DNA of 64,000 nucleotides from Lachnospiraceae bacterium C1.1. GTDB taxonomy: Bacteria; Bacillota; Clostridia; Lachnospirales; Lachnospiraceae. Below are positions 39,592 to 48,741 of this stretch, piece by piece. The position numbers and the translations under genes are program-made. The notes below the pieces were generated by a model. That model saw only the letters and a program-made list of their open reading frames with translations, was not told the DNA's origin and did not search any database. The stretch spans positions 3,300,001 through 3,364,000 of the forward strand of contig JAUISW010000001.1 of NCBI GenBank assembly GCA_030434875.1, read 5' to 3'. The stretch's first letter is position 1. Each line of letters opens with the position of its first letter.

Positions 39592-41415
39592 ATGTCATCT
39601 CAAATCTATATGCTGATTGCCGTAGCCGCCGTGATGTTTTGTGTCATCGGCGGCCTCTCTCTTTTAGCACACTATTATACGCTCAGCGGAATCAAATCCC
39701 GCACAGTAGGTGACGGTCAGCATGGTACCGCACGTTTTTCCACCAAGCGGGAAATCAAAAATATCTATAAACACATCCCATTCCGGCCTGAGCTTTGGCG
39801 ACGGGGACAGTCCCTCCCTGCCACAGATGAGCAGGGAATCATCCTCGGCAGTACAGGAGCCAAGAACAAAGTGACGGCACTTGTGGATACCGATGATGTC
39901 CACTGCATGATGATTGGTGCCTCCGGCGTAGGTAAGACGGCATTCTTCTTATACCCCAATCTGGAATATGCCTGCGCCTCGGGTATGAGCTTTTTGACCA
40001 CCGACACCAAGGGTGATCTTTATCGCAATTATGGTGCCATTGCCCGTGATTATTACGGCTACCGTGTGGCGGTCATCGATCTTCGTAACCCCACCCGCTC
40101 AGACGGCAACAATATGCTCCATCTGGTCAACACCTACATGGATCAGTACCTTGCTGATGAAAACAACCTTGTATCAAAGGCAAAAGCGGAAAAGTACGTA
40201 AAGATTATCTCCAAAACCATCATCAATGCCAGCGGTGAGAATTATGGACAAAATCAGTTTTTCTATGATGCCGCCGAAGGACTCCTGTCCTCGGTGATTC
40301 TGCTGATTGCCGAATATCTGCCCCCCACTGAGGTGGATGGGAAAAAGGTGGACTGCCGTCATATCATCAGTGTGTTCAAACTGGTACAGGATTTATTATC
40401 ACCCAGCAAAGTAAAAGGAAAAAGCCAATTCCAGCTCCTGATGGATAAACTGCCATCCGACCACAAGGCCCGCTGGTTTGCGGGAGCTGCCCTCAATTCC
40501 GCAGAGCAGGCCATGGCATCGGTGCTCTCCACCGTACTATCCCGTTTAAATGCCTTCCTTGACTCCGAGATGGAACAGATACTCTGCTTTGAAACAGCTA
40601 TTGATGCGGAAAAGTTCTGTAATGAAAAATCCGCACTGTTCATTGTGCTTCCCGAAGAAGATCTAACTAAGTATTTTATGGTATCCCTTATGATCCAGCA
40701 GCTTTACCGTGAAATCCTTGCGGTGGCCGATGAAAACGGCGGCAAGCTAAAAAACCGTGTGATGTTTTACTGCGATGAGCTGGGAACGCTTCCGGCTATT
40801 GAATCGCTTGAATTAATTTTCAGTGCATCACGTTCACGCCGGCTTTCCATGGTGCCCATCATACAGTCCTTCGGTCAGCTCGAAAAAAACTATGGTAAAG
40901 AGGGTTCAGAGATCATCGTAGACAACTGCCAGGACACCATCTTCGGCGGCTTCGCTCCAAACAGTCAGACCGCAGAGGTGCTGAGTAAGGCGCTGGGTAG
41001 CCGCACCGTCATGAGCGGCAGCGTAAGCCGGGGGAAAAACGATCCCAGCCAATCCCTGCAGATGATGGAGCGCACCCTCATGACGCCGGATGAATTGAAG
41101 TCTATTCCCAAAGGCAGCTTTGTCGTTATGAAAACTGGCACCCATCCTATGAGGACAAAGCTGAGGCTGTTCCTTGATTGGGGCATTCGTTTTGGAGAGC
41201 CTTATACAGTGGAGGAAAAAGCACACCGGAAAGTGGTCTATGCCGATAAGAACACACTGGAAGAAAACATCGTCCGCAAGCACATGGCATGCATCATGGT
41301 GGATGAAGATACCGGAGAGATTTTAGAGTCGACAGCCGGGACAGGAACCCTTCATACCCCGGTAGCAGAATCCACTGAAAATGCTGTGCGCCGACGCACT
41401 GTACTCAAAACCTAA
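39592..41415 (+). CDS. VirD4/TraG-type coupling protein
   Basis: A 607-residue type IV coupling ATPase, started at ATG 39592 after AAGGAG; the longer frame upstream overlaps the SEC-C gene. An N-terminal transmembrane helix (IYMLIAVAAVMFCVIGGLSLLA) is followed by Walker A GASGVGKTAFFLYP, DTKGDLYRNYG and Walker B MFYCDELGTLP. Coupling proteins hand the relaxase-DNA complex to the mating channel. Codons are much richer in G/C than the rest of the element, and the gene stands alone on the plus strand 18 kb from the relaxase. It may come from another element. Confidence 0.92.
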   Translation: MSSQIYMLIAVAAVMFCVIGGLSLLAHYYTLSGIKSRTVGDGQHGTARFSTKREIKNIYKHIPFRPELWRRGQSLPATDEQGIILGSTGAKNKVTALVDTDDVHCMMIGASGVGKTAFFLYPNLEYACASGMSFLTTDTKGDLYRNYGAIARDYYGYRVAVIDLRNPTRSDGNNMLHLVNTYMDQYLADENNLVSKAKAEKYVKIISKTIINASGENYGQNQFFYDAAEGLLSSVILLIAEYLPPTEVDGKKVDCRHIISVFKLVQDLLSPSKVKGKSQFQLLMDKLPSDHKARWFAGAALNSAEQAMASVLSTVLSRLNAFLDSEMEQILCFETAIDAEKFCNEKSALFIVLPEEDLTKYFMVSLMIQQLYREILAVADENGGKLKNRVMFYCDELGTLPAIESLELIFSASRSRRLSMVPIIQSFGQLEKNYGKEGSEIIVDNCQDTIFGGFAPNSQTAEVLSKALGSRTVMSGSVSRGKNDPSQSLQMMERTLMTPDELKSIPKGSFVVMKTGTHPMRTKLRLFLDWGIRFGEPYTVEEKAHRKVVYADKNTLEENIVRKHMACIMVDEDTGEILESTAGTGTLHTPVAESTENAVRRRTVLKT

Positions 41416-41429
41416 AGGGAGGGATATCC

Positions 41430-41696
41430 ATGAGTTACTTCAACCATATCTACACTGCCTCGCCCGATGAGCTTCCCCACCGGGCGAGGACTGTTTATAT
41501 ATATCTGTGTGACCGTGCCGGAAAAAGTGCGGACTGCTGGCCTGCTGTAAAAACCATAGCCGCTGATTTGCAGCTCTCACGCAGCACTGTCAAGCGTGCA
41601 CTGCATGATCTGGTCAAGGTGGGGCTTATTGAAAAAGAACCTCGCTATCGGGAGAATGGGAGTAATACCAGCAACAGGCTTATTTTAAGAAAATAA
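41430..41696 (+). CDS. Helix-turn-helix protein, probably shortened
   Basis: An 88-residue protein, mostly one winged helix (CWPAVKTIAADLQLSRSTVKRALHDLVKVGLIEKE) of the kind found in replication-initiator-like proteins beside TraG in clostridial elements. It starts 14 bases after traG with GGGAGGG upstream. Downstream, the other frame reads RFTVDPPELPTLRKAYY, which looks like a decayed continuation, so the C-terminus may be lost by frameshift. GC-rich like traG. Confidence 0.7.
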   Translation: MSYFNHIYTASPDELPHRARTVYIYLCDRAGKSADCWPAVKTIAADLQLSRSTVKRALHDLVKVGLIEKEPRYRENGSNTSNRLILRK

Positions 41697-42154
41697 CAGG
41701 CTGCAGCAAAGGGAAAAGTCGGATTTTCCGCCAAGGGGAAGAATTGTCTTTTTGCTGAACCCAGGTGCGGTTCACTGTGGACCCACCAGAACTTCCCACT
41801 CTAAGAAAGGCTTATTACAGAAAAAGAATACAGTATATTTTTTTATGTTTTAACGGTCAGTCAACTACGAAAGAACAATGACTTAACCTCTGGGCGATTA
41901 TTCGAACTATTTGGAGTAAAAGCAAGTGCATATCCGCAAGATTAAAAGTGGAGACAGCCTTACCCTATTTTCTCTGTTTCTGAAGATATGCAATGTGCTT
42001 GAAACTCAAACAGATATGTGCAGGAAGATTTAGTGGATCAGAATTCGTTAATCACATATATAACTGCGAAGAGCGATGATAGTTGCAGACTTGTAGACAA
42101 AAAATTAGGTTTGCAACTTCATAAGGTTTAACTTGGGATAGGCAATAAAAAATC
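41697..42154. other. Decayed sequence between traG block and tetR
   Basis: No intact gene. The first 170 bases resemble the out-of-frame tail of the helix-turn-helix gene. Around 41905-42030 a broken frame reads ASAYPQD then KWRQPYPIFSLFLKICNVLE, reminiscent of an XRE repressor remnant. Composition moves from GC-rich to AT-rich across the stretch, marking a junction between donor sequences. Confidence 0.4.
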
Positions 42155-42206
42155 TTGACCGATTCGGTTTATTGTGTTATTATGGTATAAACCGAATTGG
42201 TTTATA
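42155..42206 (+). promoter_or_regulatory. tetR-rph promoter with two operators
   Basis: A near-consensus promoter has -35 TTGACC (42155-42160), a 17-base spacer and -10 TATTAT (42178-42183). The palindrome ACCGATTCGGT lies in -35/spacer (42158-42168), and the larger TATAAACCGAATTGGTTTATA covers the start region (42186-42206). Both share ACCGA-T-GGTTTA. TetR binding at both sites would shut the promoter. Confidence 0.85.
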
Positions 42207-42230
42207 TAGTTTTGATGAGGAGGCAATGAT

Positions 42231-42839
42231 ATGGAAAAATTTTTGAATTTACCTGTAGAAAAACAAAATATAATTATTGATGCCGCATTAAAAAACTTTG
42301 CAGTGCATGGATATAAGAAAACATCTATTAGTGATATAGCCAGTAGTGCAGGTATTTCCAAAGCAATGGTATTTCATTATTTTGGCACAAAGAAAGAGCT
42401 ATACGTATACTTGGTTAATATGTGTGTGGGCAGTATTAGTACCGAGGTTGTAGAGAAATTTGATGAGAGTATTACAGACTTATTTGATCGGATTGCATAT
42501 ACATCTAAGCTTAAAATGAATTTGATGAAAAAACATCCTTATGTCTCTTCGTTTATTCAGAGTGCCTATTTTGAAAATGATGATGAAGTTAAGGAAGAAC
42601 TAAAAACTATTTTTAGCAAAGGTGACGGCAGAACCATCGGAAAGAAAATGGCTTTTGATGGTGCAGATTTTTCAAAATTCAAAGATGATGTTGATCCAAA
42701 CCTTGTTATGAACATGATTGACTGGATTTCCGAGGGATATATGAGCAAAATGGCAGGTGTGGGAGAAAGTGATCTTGATGAATTATATAAGGTGTTTGAA
42801 GAATGCCTGAAACTTTTTAGAAGAAACTTTTATAAGTGA
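42231..42839 (+). CDS. TetR-family regulator
   Basis: A 202-residue repressor with the N-terminal DNA-binding domain (IIDAALKNFAVHGYKKTSISDIASSAGISKAMVFHYFGTKKEL) — read as helix-turn-helix over residues 13-55 — and a helical ligand domain. GAGGAGG precedes the start. It is the first gene of the operon and sits just after two matched palindromes, so it probably represses itself, rph and the transporter; the inducer may be a rifamycin or another drug. Confidence 0.9.
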   Translation: MEKFLNLPVEKQNIIIDAALKNFAVHGYKKTSISDIASSAGISKAMVFHYFGTKKELYVYLVNMCVGSISTEVVEKFDESITDLFDRIAYTSKLKMNLMKKHPYVSSFIQSAYFENDDEVKEELKTIFSKGDGRTIGKKMAFDGADFSKFKDDVDPNLVMNMIDWISEGYMSKMAGVGESDLDELYKVFEECLKLFRRNFYK

Positions 42840-42867
42840 TCATTAAAAATGAAGGAGGGAAAGTTTT

Positions 42868-45489
42868 ATGAATTCATATGTGCTTAGTTTTCAGGAGATC
42901 GATAGACATAAGCTCATGGCAGTTGGGGGTAAAGGCGCCAACCTTGGAGAATTATCCAGAATTGAGGGAATACGAGTACCGGAGGGCTTTTGCATTACGA
43001 CCGAAGCATACAAAAAAATAATCAACGAAACACCGGAATTAGACTCATTGTTGGAGCAATTGTCCCTGCTAAAGGCAGAAGACAGACAGAAAATCAGTGA
43101 AATCAGCGGAATGATTCGCAGGGTTATTGAAGGAATCATTATTTCAAAGGACATTGAGGAAGAAGTCCTTCATTATCTCGCAAGGTATGGTGAGAACAAT
43201 GCTTATGCCGTGCGTTCCAGTGCCACAGCGGAGGATCTTCCTACGGCCTCCTTTGCAGGGCAGCAGGATACTTATTTGAATATCAAAGGAAAAGATTCGA
43301 TTCTTAAGCATATCAGTATGTGCTGGGCATCACTGTTTACCGATCGTGCAGTTACCTATCGCATCCGCAATAACTTCGGTCACAGTAAGGTCTATTTATC
43401 TGTCATTGTTCAGCGGATGGTATTCCCCCAGGCATCAGGGATTATGTTCACAGCAGATCCCGTCACCTCCAACCGGAGGGTGTCATCAATAGATGCCAGT
43501 TTAGGGCTTGGTGAGGCGCTGGTCTCCGGCTTGGTCAATGCAGATATCTATAAAGTAAGAGAAGGCAGAATCGTCGATAAAAAGGTTTCTACCAAGAAAC
43601 TTGCTATCTACGCCATAGAAGAGGGCGGTACGGAAGAAAGAGAGATTGAGACTGAACACCAGAATATGCAGACCCTGACAGACGAACAGATTTTACAGCT
43701 GGAGCGCATGGGAAGAACCATTGAGTCCTATTTCGGGAATCCACAGGATATCGAATGGTGCCTTTACGAAAATAAGTTTTATATTGTTCAAAGCCGTCCC
43801 ATCACCACCTTATATCCTGTATCGGAGGTAAAGGACGATAAGAACCATGTATATATCTCCTTTGGTCATCGACAGATGATGACTGAAGCCATGAAGCCAT
43901 TAGGACTGACAATTTTCCAGGAATGGATGAAGCGAATAACTGGTTCAGAAATGCCTGAGATGGGCGGAAGGCTTTATATGGATATATCCAATGAGCTTGC
44001 TTCACCTTTGATGTCCAAATTTTATTTAAAAAGCCTTGTGACAGTAGATGTTTTGATGCAAAAGGCCTTATACAATTTGATGAAACGAAAGGATTTTGTC
44101 AAAAATTTATATCGTGGTAAGACTTCTAAATCTGGAGCTTCCATGTGGCTGAAATGGGGTATTGATACCGTCAAAACCTATCGCCGAAACGACCCAGAAA
44201 TCCTTAGAACCCTGATTGCCCAAAACGAAGCCTTCATACACAGCAGAGAGTTAAAATTTGCAAATTTATCAGGGATTGAATTGTTTGACTTTATACTCAA
44301 AGATTTTGAAGAAAGAAAGAATACACTTTTTAAAGGGTATGGAGCTGTTTTTTCGGGAGCCTACGCCTCATCATGGCTCAATAAGAACTTGCAGAAGTGG
44401 TTGGGTGAAAAGAATGTAGCGGATGTTCTCGCTCAATCGATATCAAATAATGTTACATCCGAAATGGGACTTGAACTCCTGGATGTAGCGGATGTCGCAA
44501 GGCAGTATCCAGAGGTTATTGAATATTTTGAGCAAGCAAATGACGATACCTTTTTTGACGACTTGATGAAATTGAAAGGCGGAAAAGCTGTAGCTGATTC
44601 AATTAAGTCCTACCTTAAAAAATACGGTATGCGCTGTTCTGCAGAAATTGATATAACCAGAACTCGGTGGAGTGAAAAGCCGACAATACTCCTTCCAATG
44701 ATTCTCAATAATATCAAGGCCTTCGGCCCCAATGCCCACAGCGTGAAATTTGAACAAGGTCTGCAAGAAGCAAGGCAGAAGGAACAGGAGATATTAAGTC
44801 GTCTGGAACAAATGCCTGGTGGAAAAAGTAAAGCCAAAAAGACAAAGAAGATGATAAGTGTTTTACGAAATTTTGCTGGTTACAGGGAATACAACAAGTA
44901 TTCACTTGTCTCTTATTTATGGATCATTAAGCAGGCTTTGTTGAAGGAAGCCGATAATCTGGTGCAGAAAGGTGTTATTCGTGAAAAGGAAGATATCTAT
45001 TATCTAACATTTTGGGAACTCTGGGAGGCTGTTAAGACAAATCGGTTAGATTATAGCCTTATAACAAAAAGAAAAGAGGAACATGAGGTTTTTGAGAAGC
45101 TGACACCTCCCCGTGTCATTACCTCCGAGGGTGAAGTGATATCCGGTGAATACGACACAGGCAATATTCCCCAAGGTGCTTTAGCCGGTGTGCCTGTCTC
45201 ATCCGGAATCATTGAAGGCCGGGCACGAGTCATTTTAAGAATGGAGGATGCCGACATAGAGGAAGGTGATATTTTGGTCACCGCCTATACGGACCCCAGC
45301 TGGACGCCGGTGTTTACATCCATTAAAGGTTTGGTGACGGAAGTGGGCGGCATGATGACTCATGGTGCTGTGGTTGCCAGAGAATACGGTTTGCCTGCAG
45401 TAGTAAGTGTGGAAGATGCCACCAAGTTGATTAAAGACGGACAAAGAATACGGATAAACGGGACAGAAGGCTATGTGGAACTTCTGTAG
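42868..45489 (+). CDS. rph: Rifampicin phosphotransferase-like enzyme
   Basis: The 873-residue protein has the three-part layout of RPH: an ATP-grasp domain similar to PEP synthase (VGGKGANLGELSR; YAVRSSATAEDLPTASFAGQ; GIMFTADPVT), a middle substrate domain (about 325-770) and a C-terminal swivelling His domain with the phospho-carrier His near residue 832 (GGMMTHGAVVAREYGLPAVV). RPH uses ATP to inactivate rifamycins with release of AMP and phosphate. Length matches RPH of Listeria (about 867) rather than true PEP synthase. An efflux pump and TetR in the same operon support drug resistance. Specificity is not proven. Confidence 0.82.
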   Translation: MNSYVLSFQEIDRHKLMAVGGKGANLGELSRIEGIRVPEGFCITTEAYKKIINETPELDSLLEQLSLLKAEDRQKISEISGMIRRVIEGIIISKDIEEEVLHYLARYGENNAYAVRSSATAEDLPTASFAGQQDTYLNIKGKDSILKHISMCWASLFTDRAVTYRIRNNFGHSKVYLSVIVQRMVFPQASGIMFTADPVTSNRRVSSIDASLGLGEALVSGLVNADIYKVREGRIVDKKVSTKKLAIYAIEEGGTEEREIETEHQNMQTLTDEQILQLERMGRTIESYFGNPQDIEWCLYENKFYIVQSRPITTLYPVSEVKDDKNHVYISFGHRQMMTEAMKPLGLTIFQEWMKRITGSEMPEMGGRLYMDISNELASPLMSKFYLKSLVTVDVLMQKALYNLMKRKDFVKNLYRGKTSKSGASMWLKWGIDTVKTYRRNDPEILRTLIAQNEAFIHSRELKFANLSGIELFDFILKDFEERKNTLFKGYGAVFSGAYASSWLNKNLQKWLGEKNVADVLAQSISNNVTSEMGLELLDVADVARQYPEVIEYFEQANDDTFFDDLMKLKGGKAVADSIKSYLKKYGMRCSAEIDITRTRWSEKPTILLPMILNNIKAFGPNAHSVKFEQGLQEARQKEQEILSRLEQMPGGKSKAKKTKKMISVLRNFAGYREYNKYSLVSYLWIIKQALLKEADNLVQKGVIREKEDIYYLTFWELWEAVKTNRLDYSLITKRKEEHEVFEKLTPPRVITSEGEVISGEYDTGNIPQGALAGVPVSSGIIEGRARVILRMEDADIEEGDILVTAYTDPSWTPVFTSIKGLVTEVGGMMTHGAVVAREYGLPAVVSVEDATKLIKDGQRIRINGTEGYVELL

Positions 45490-45498
45490 GGTGCTGAG

Positions 45499-46761
45499 AT
45501 GATGAATAGAAAAAAGAAACCTCTAAATACAAATTTTATATTCTTAATGCTGGGGAGAATGGTGTCCGATACCGGAGCAGGAATACAGGCGATGATTATA
45601 CCTCTGTATATCATCGACACCGGTGGCTCGGCGGCGACAGTAGGCCTATTTTCCTTCCTGTCTCTGATACCGATTATATTGATTTATCCCTTTGCCGGTG
45701 TTGCCGGAGACAGGCTGAACAGAAAGAGCATTATGGTGGGAACAGACTTAGCCAATGGTTTGATAATACTGGGTTTGGCTTTTGCTGCCTATTCGGGGAG
45801 AATGGGTTTGGCTTTACTGTTTGCTGTGCAGGTTCTGACATCCATATTATACGGTTTTTTTGATCCGGCCACCAAAGGCATGTTGCCACAAGTAGTGCCG
45901 AAGGAAGAATTGACAAAGGCTAACTCAACTGTCGCATCACTTAGGATTTTTTCCAGTTTACTAAGTCCTGTGATTGGTGCTGCTGTCTATGCAAGCCAAG
46001 GCATTGCGGTGCTATTTTTAATCAATGGGATTTCATTTTTATTATCAGCCGGCAGTGAAATGCTGATAAGGTACAAACATATAAAAAGGGATGTAGTCGT
46101 TGGTGTGTCAGGGTTATCAAGGGATTTGTCCGAGGGTGTCAAGTTCGTTTTGGATAATAAAGTAATCGGTAAATTATGTGTTTTTTCCCTGATGCTATTG
46201 GCTTTAATTCAACCGATATTTTCTGTTGTGTTGCCTCTGTTTTTCAGAACCCGTCTGGAATATTCAGACCCTCAATACGGTTACCTTCAGGTAGCCATTG
46301 TATTTGGAGCACTGCTGGGCAGTATTTTAGTGGGTACGCTGTTTAACAAAGGGAAAGAAGTAACCAAATCGTTGCTTACTGGCTGCAGCCTTCTCATGGG
46401 TACAATGTTGGTGTTTACAGTTTTGTTATTTCCACAGACTGTATCGGCACTGGGTAATGGTACAATGATATATTTTGCCTTGTTTGCAGGAATTCTCAGT
46501 CTGTTGAGCGTTGCGATTATCTTTATAAACGTTCCAACACAGACTATTATTCAAAAGGAAACTCCTAACGAATACCTATCCCGTGTGTTCTCAATCGTTG
46601 GAATGATCAGCAAGGGCGGCATGCCCTTTGGCGCGTTAATATATGGAATTATTCTTACCGGAGTTGAAGTTCATTGGATGATACTGTTAGCTACATTATT
46701 GACAATTTTAATTTCACTTAGATTTATTGTCTCCTTCGTAAGAGTTTATAGTCAAGAATAA
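45499..46761 (+). CDS. MFS efflux transporter
   Basis: A 420-residue protein with about 12 hydrophobic helices and the MFS loop motif GDRLNRKSIMVGTDL after helix 2. The start MMNRKKKPLNTNFIFLMLGRMVSDTGAG resembles the MFS_3 group (macrolide or siderophore exporters). It starts 10 bases after rph and probably exports the same drug class. No intrinsic terminator is obvious directly downstream. Confidence 0.88.
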   Translation: MMNRKKKPLNTNFIFLMLGRMVSDTGAGIQAMIIPLYIIDTGGSAATVGLFSFLSLIPIILIYPFAGVAGDRLNRKSIMVGTDLANGLIILGLAFAAYSGRMGLALLFAVQVLTSILYGFFDPATKGMLPQVVPKEELTKANSTVASLRIFSSLLSPVIGAAVYASQGIAVLFLINGISFLLSAGSEMLIRYKHIKRDVVVGVSGLSRDLSEGVKFVLDNKVIGKLCVFSLMLLALIQPIFSVVLPLFFRTRLEYSDPQYGYLQVAIVFGALLGSILVGTLFNKGKEVTKSLLTGCSLLMGTMLVFTVLLFPQTVSALGNGTMIYFALFAGILSLLSVAIIFINVPTQTIIQKETPNEYLSRVFSIVGMISKGGMPFGALIYGIILTGVEVHWMILLATLLTILISLRFIVSFVRVYSQE

Positions 46762-46795
46762 AATGGGTGTGATGGTACCCCTATAGGAGGTCATA

Positions 46796-46912
46796 ATGGA
46801 GGAAATAGAATGGATATTATGTCCTGTTTGCAAAAGTAAAACTCGGCTTAAAATACGGAAAGATACAGTATTAAAAAATTTCCCTCTTTTTTTATCAATA
46901 TATGAATACTGA
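46796..46912 (+). pseudogene. Truncated cysteine-rich KTR protein
   Basis: After CTATAGGAGG a 38-residue frame starts MEEIEWILCPVCKSKTRLKI and continues RKDTVLKNFPLF, matching the Cys-rich KTR family common beside resistance genes in Firmicute transposons. The second CxxC zinc knuckle (expected at about residue 33) is missing; the frame instead ends LSIYEY. It is probably cut by a junction with the AT-rich DNA to the right. The 307 bases to 47219 hold no convincing gene. Confidence 0.7.
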
Positions 46913-47219
46913 TTTGAAAGAACACTCTGCAAATCATATTCTTCAAAAGGTTTCATTAATCACAATCACTCTCCAAATTACCATATTAAGAATTATCTAA
47001 TTCTGTATCTGCAATTTACATAGAATAAATTTCTTCATTTTCCTTGTTGCACACGTCGCTTAACAGCTTGACATGATTCTGTTCGTTTTTATAGAATTCC
47101 TGATGCTTATCATCCGAAATGTTTCCGTCGTTTACCGTTTTTATCATTGTGATTATACTTGTAATTCTAAAAAAACATTTCTTCAAATTAGCTATAAACA
47201 TTATCCTATAAAACAAATT

Positions 47220-47450
47220 TTATAAATTCTTATCCTTCGGCGGGTAAGGATCATTTCCATAACTATTGCATTTATGAAATCTTCCATCTTTTCCTTGAAC
47301 CCGCATTTCCGAATTTTGATTAATAGCAATATCTCTAGCTATTTTAATTGCTTCCTTTTGAGTAGATGTAATTTTGGTGACTTTGTTATTATTTGCTCCC
47401 CTCACTGCCCAATTCTCACCGTGCTTAACAACATACTGATTTTTACCCAT
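47220..47450 (-). CDS. DUF2188 protein
   Basis: A 76-residue protein starting MGKNQYVVKHGENWAVRG at ATG 47450 after GGAGG. The pattern (W-x-V-x4-N-x-K-x3, then STQKEAIKIARDIA and GKDGRFHKCNSYGNDP) matches DUF2188, small proteins of unknown function found in many bacteria and prophages. Same strand as the regulator next door; 60 bases separate them. Confidence 0.75.
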   Translation of the reverse strand: MGKNQYVVKHGENWAVRGANNNKVTKITSTQKEAIKIARDIAINQNSEMRVQGKDGRFHKCNSYGNDPYPPKDKNL

Positions 47451-47510
47451 TTTTATACCTCCAATAAAATTATAAAAAAGCCTAATCACTCTGGCGTATA
47501 GACTAAAAAA

Positions 47511-48698
47511 TTATTCCTTCTTTACAGAAATGAATGGAATAATCTTTTGCTTATTATCTAAGGTACCTGATCTTAAACACATAAGATTTTCCAAATCATT
47601 CTGTAAGAAAATGATTCCATAACTATAAAATTCTTTCAAAAGTTCATCCACCGTCAAATATCCACCATCAAAAAGCAAATCTATAGCTCCCTGAAAAATC
47701 GTGTCTCGAAGATTTCCAGGGACATCACCAGGTTCATTTGTTCTCCATCCATTTTTTGATATAGTACGCATCATATACTGAAATTGACTTGAAGTAATAA
47801 TCCCCATCTGCCATGTTCTATACATCATTGCTTGCATTGAAACACGCCACTTCTTCTTTAATGAAATATAATAATCAACATTTGTAGGATATGCAGCTAT
47901 TGTTCTTGAAAACGTTTCTTTAGGTAGTAATAAAGCACTTGCAAAGAAATTTGCTTGTTTTTCTCTTGCATTAAATTCATCTTTAGATACATCTTCATTT
48001 TCTTCTCCCCATGAGTGCATCAGAATATGACCTAATTCATGTGCCATATCAAATCTAAGTCTTTCAATCGGTTTTGAACCGATTGCGAGCGCTATGATAT
48101 ATATTTTTTTACCTTCAACATCTATCTGCTGACTAAATGCATCAATGTTTGAAGTAACATCCTTAAATCCAGTTACTATAATTCCATTAGATTCAAGAAC
48201 ATATTGTAAATTTTCAATAGGACCATTACCAAGATTCCATTTTTTTCGGACTTCATCAGCAAGACGTTCAATTTCTAAAAAAGTTTCTTCCGAATCCGAC
48301 AAACAAATGTCATCTGTAAGTCTAAAATCTTCCAGTATGGGAAGATTAAGTTCTGGAAAATTAACATAATGTAAAAGTACTTCATATATCTTCGCAACGT
48401 ATTCAAGCTTAATTTTTTGAGAGTTACGAGATTTCTTTTTAGCAGAAGCCTGAGAACGAAAATATGTATTACTCGTAGCAACAGAACAACCAGCTTCCGT
48501 CATAAAATAGTCTGTTGGAAACTGTAAAGCATTCGCTATCTTTATCACATTTTCAAACGGCGGAGTATTTCCATTGTTTGCATATAAAGATAAGGACTGT
48601 TTACTAATACCGGTTTCTTCAGAAAGATCTGACATTTTCCTCTCTCTAAATTGCAAAGCATCTTTAAGACGCATACCAATAAACTTTTTTTTATCCAT
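47511..48698 (-). CDS. XRE regulator fused to ImmA/IrrE metallopeptidase
   Basis: The 395-residue protein has an N-terminal helix-turn-helix (RLKDALQFRERKMSDLSEETGISKQSLSLYANNG) and a zinc peptidase domain with DMAHELGHILMHSWGEE (HExxH) followed by FNAREKQANFFASALLLP. Such fusions are repressor/antitoxin-type regulators of phage, ICE or toxin-antitoxin systems (the ImmA/IrrE group). It follows the gene at 48742 by 43 bases and probably controls or neutralises it. Confidence 0.88.
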   Translation of the reverse strand: MDKKKFIGMRLKDALQFRERKMSDLSEETGISKQSLSLYANNGNTPPFENVIKIANALQFPTDYFMTEAGCSVATSNTYFRSQASAKKKSRNSQKIKLEYVAKIYEVLLHYVNFPELNLPILEDFRLTDDICLSDSEETFLEIERLADEVRKKWNLGNGPIENLQYVLESNGIIVTGFKDVTSNIDAFSQQIDVEGKKIYIIALAIGSKPIERLRFDMAHELGHILMHSWGEENEDVSKDEFNAREKQANFFASALLLPKETFSRTIAAYPTNVDYYISLKKKWRVSMQAMMYRTWQMGIITSSQFQYMMRTISKNGWRTNEPGDVPGNLRDTIFQGAIDLLFDGGYLTVDELLKEFYSYGIIFLQNDLENLMCLRSGTLDNKQKIIPFISVKKE

Positions 48699-48741
48699 TA
48701 CATCTTCAAAAGTATGATATTTTTATTATCTTACCGAATAT

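Noticed and set aside
47016..47216. 66-residue minus-strand ORF
   Set aside because: No ribosome site, no recognisable domain and an A/T-rich composition that gives open frames by chance; it lies in junction DNA next to a truncated gene.
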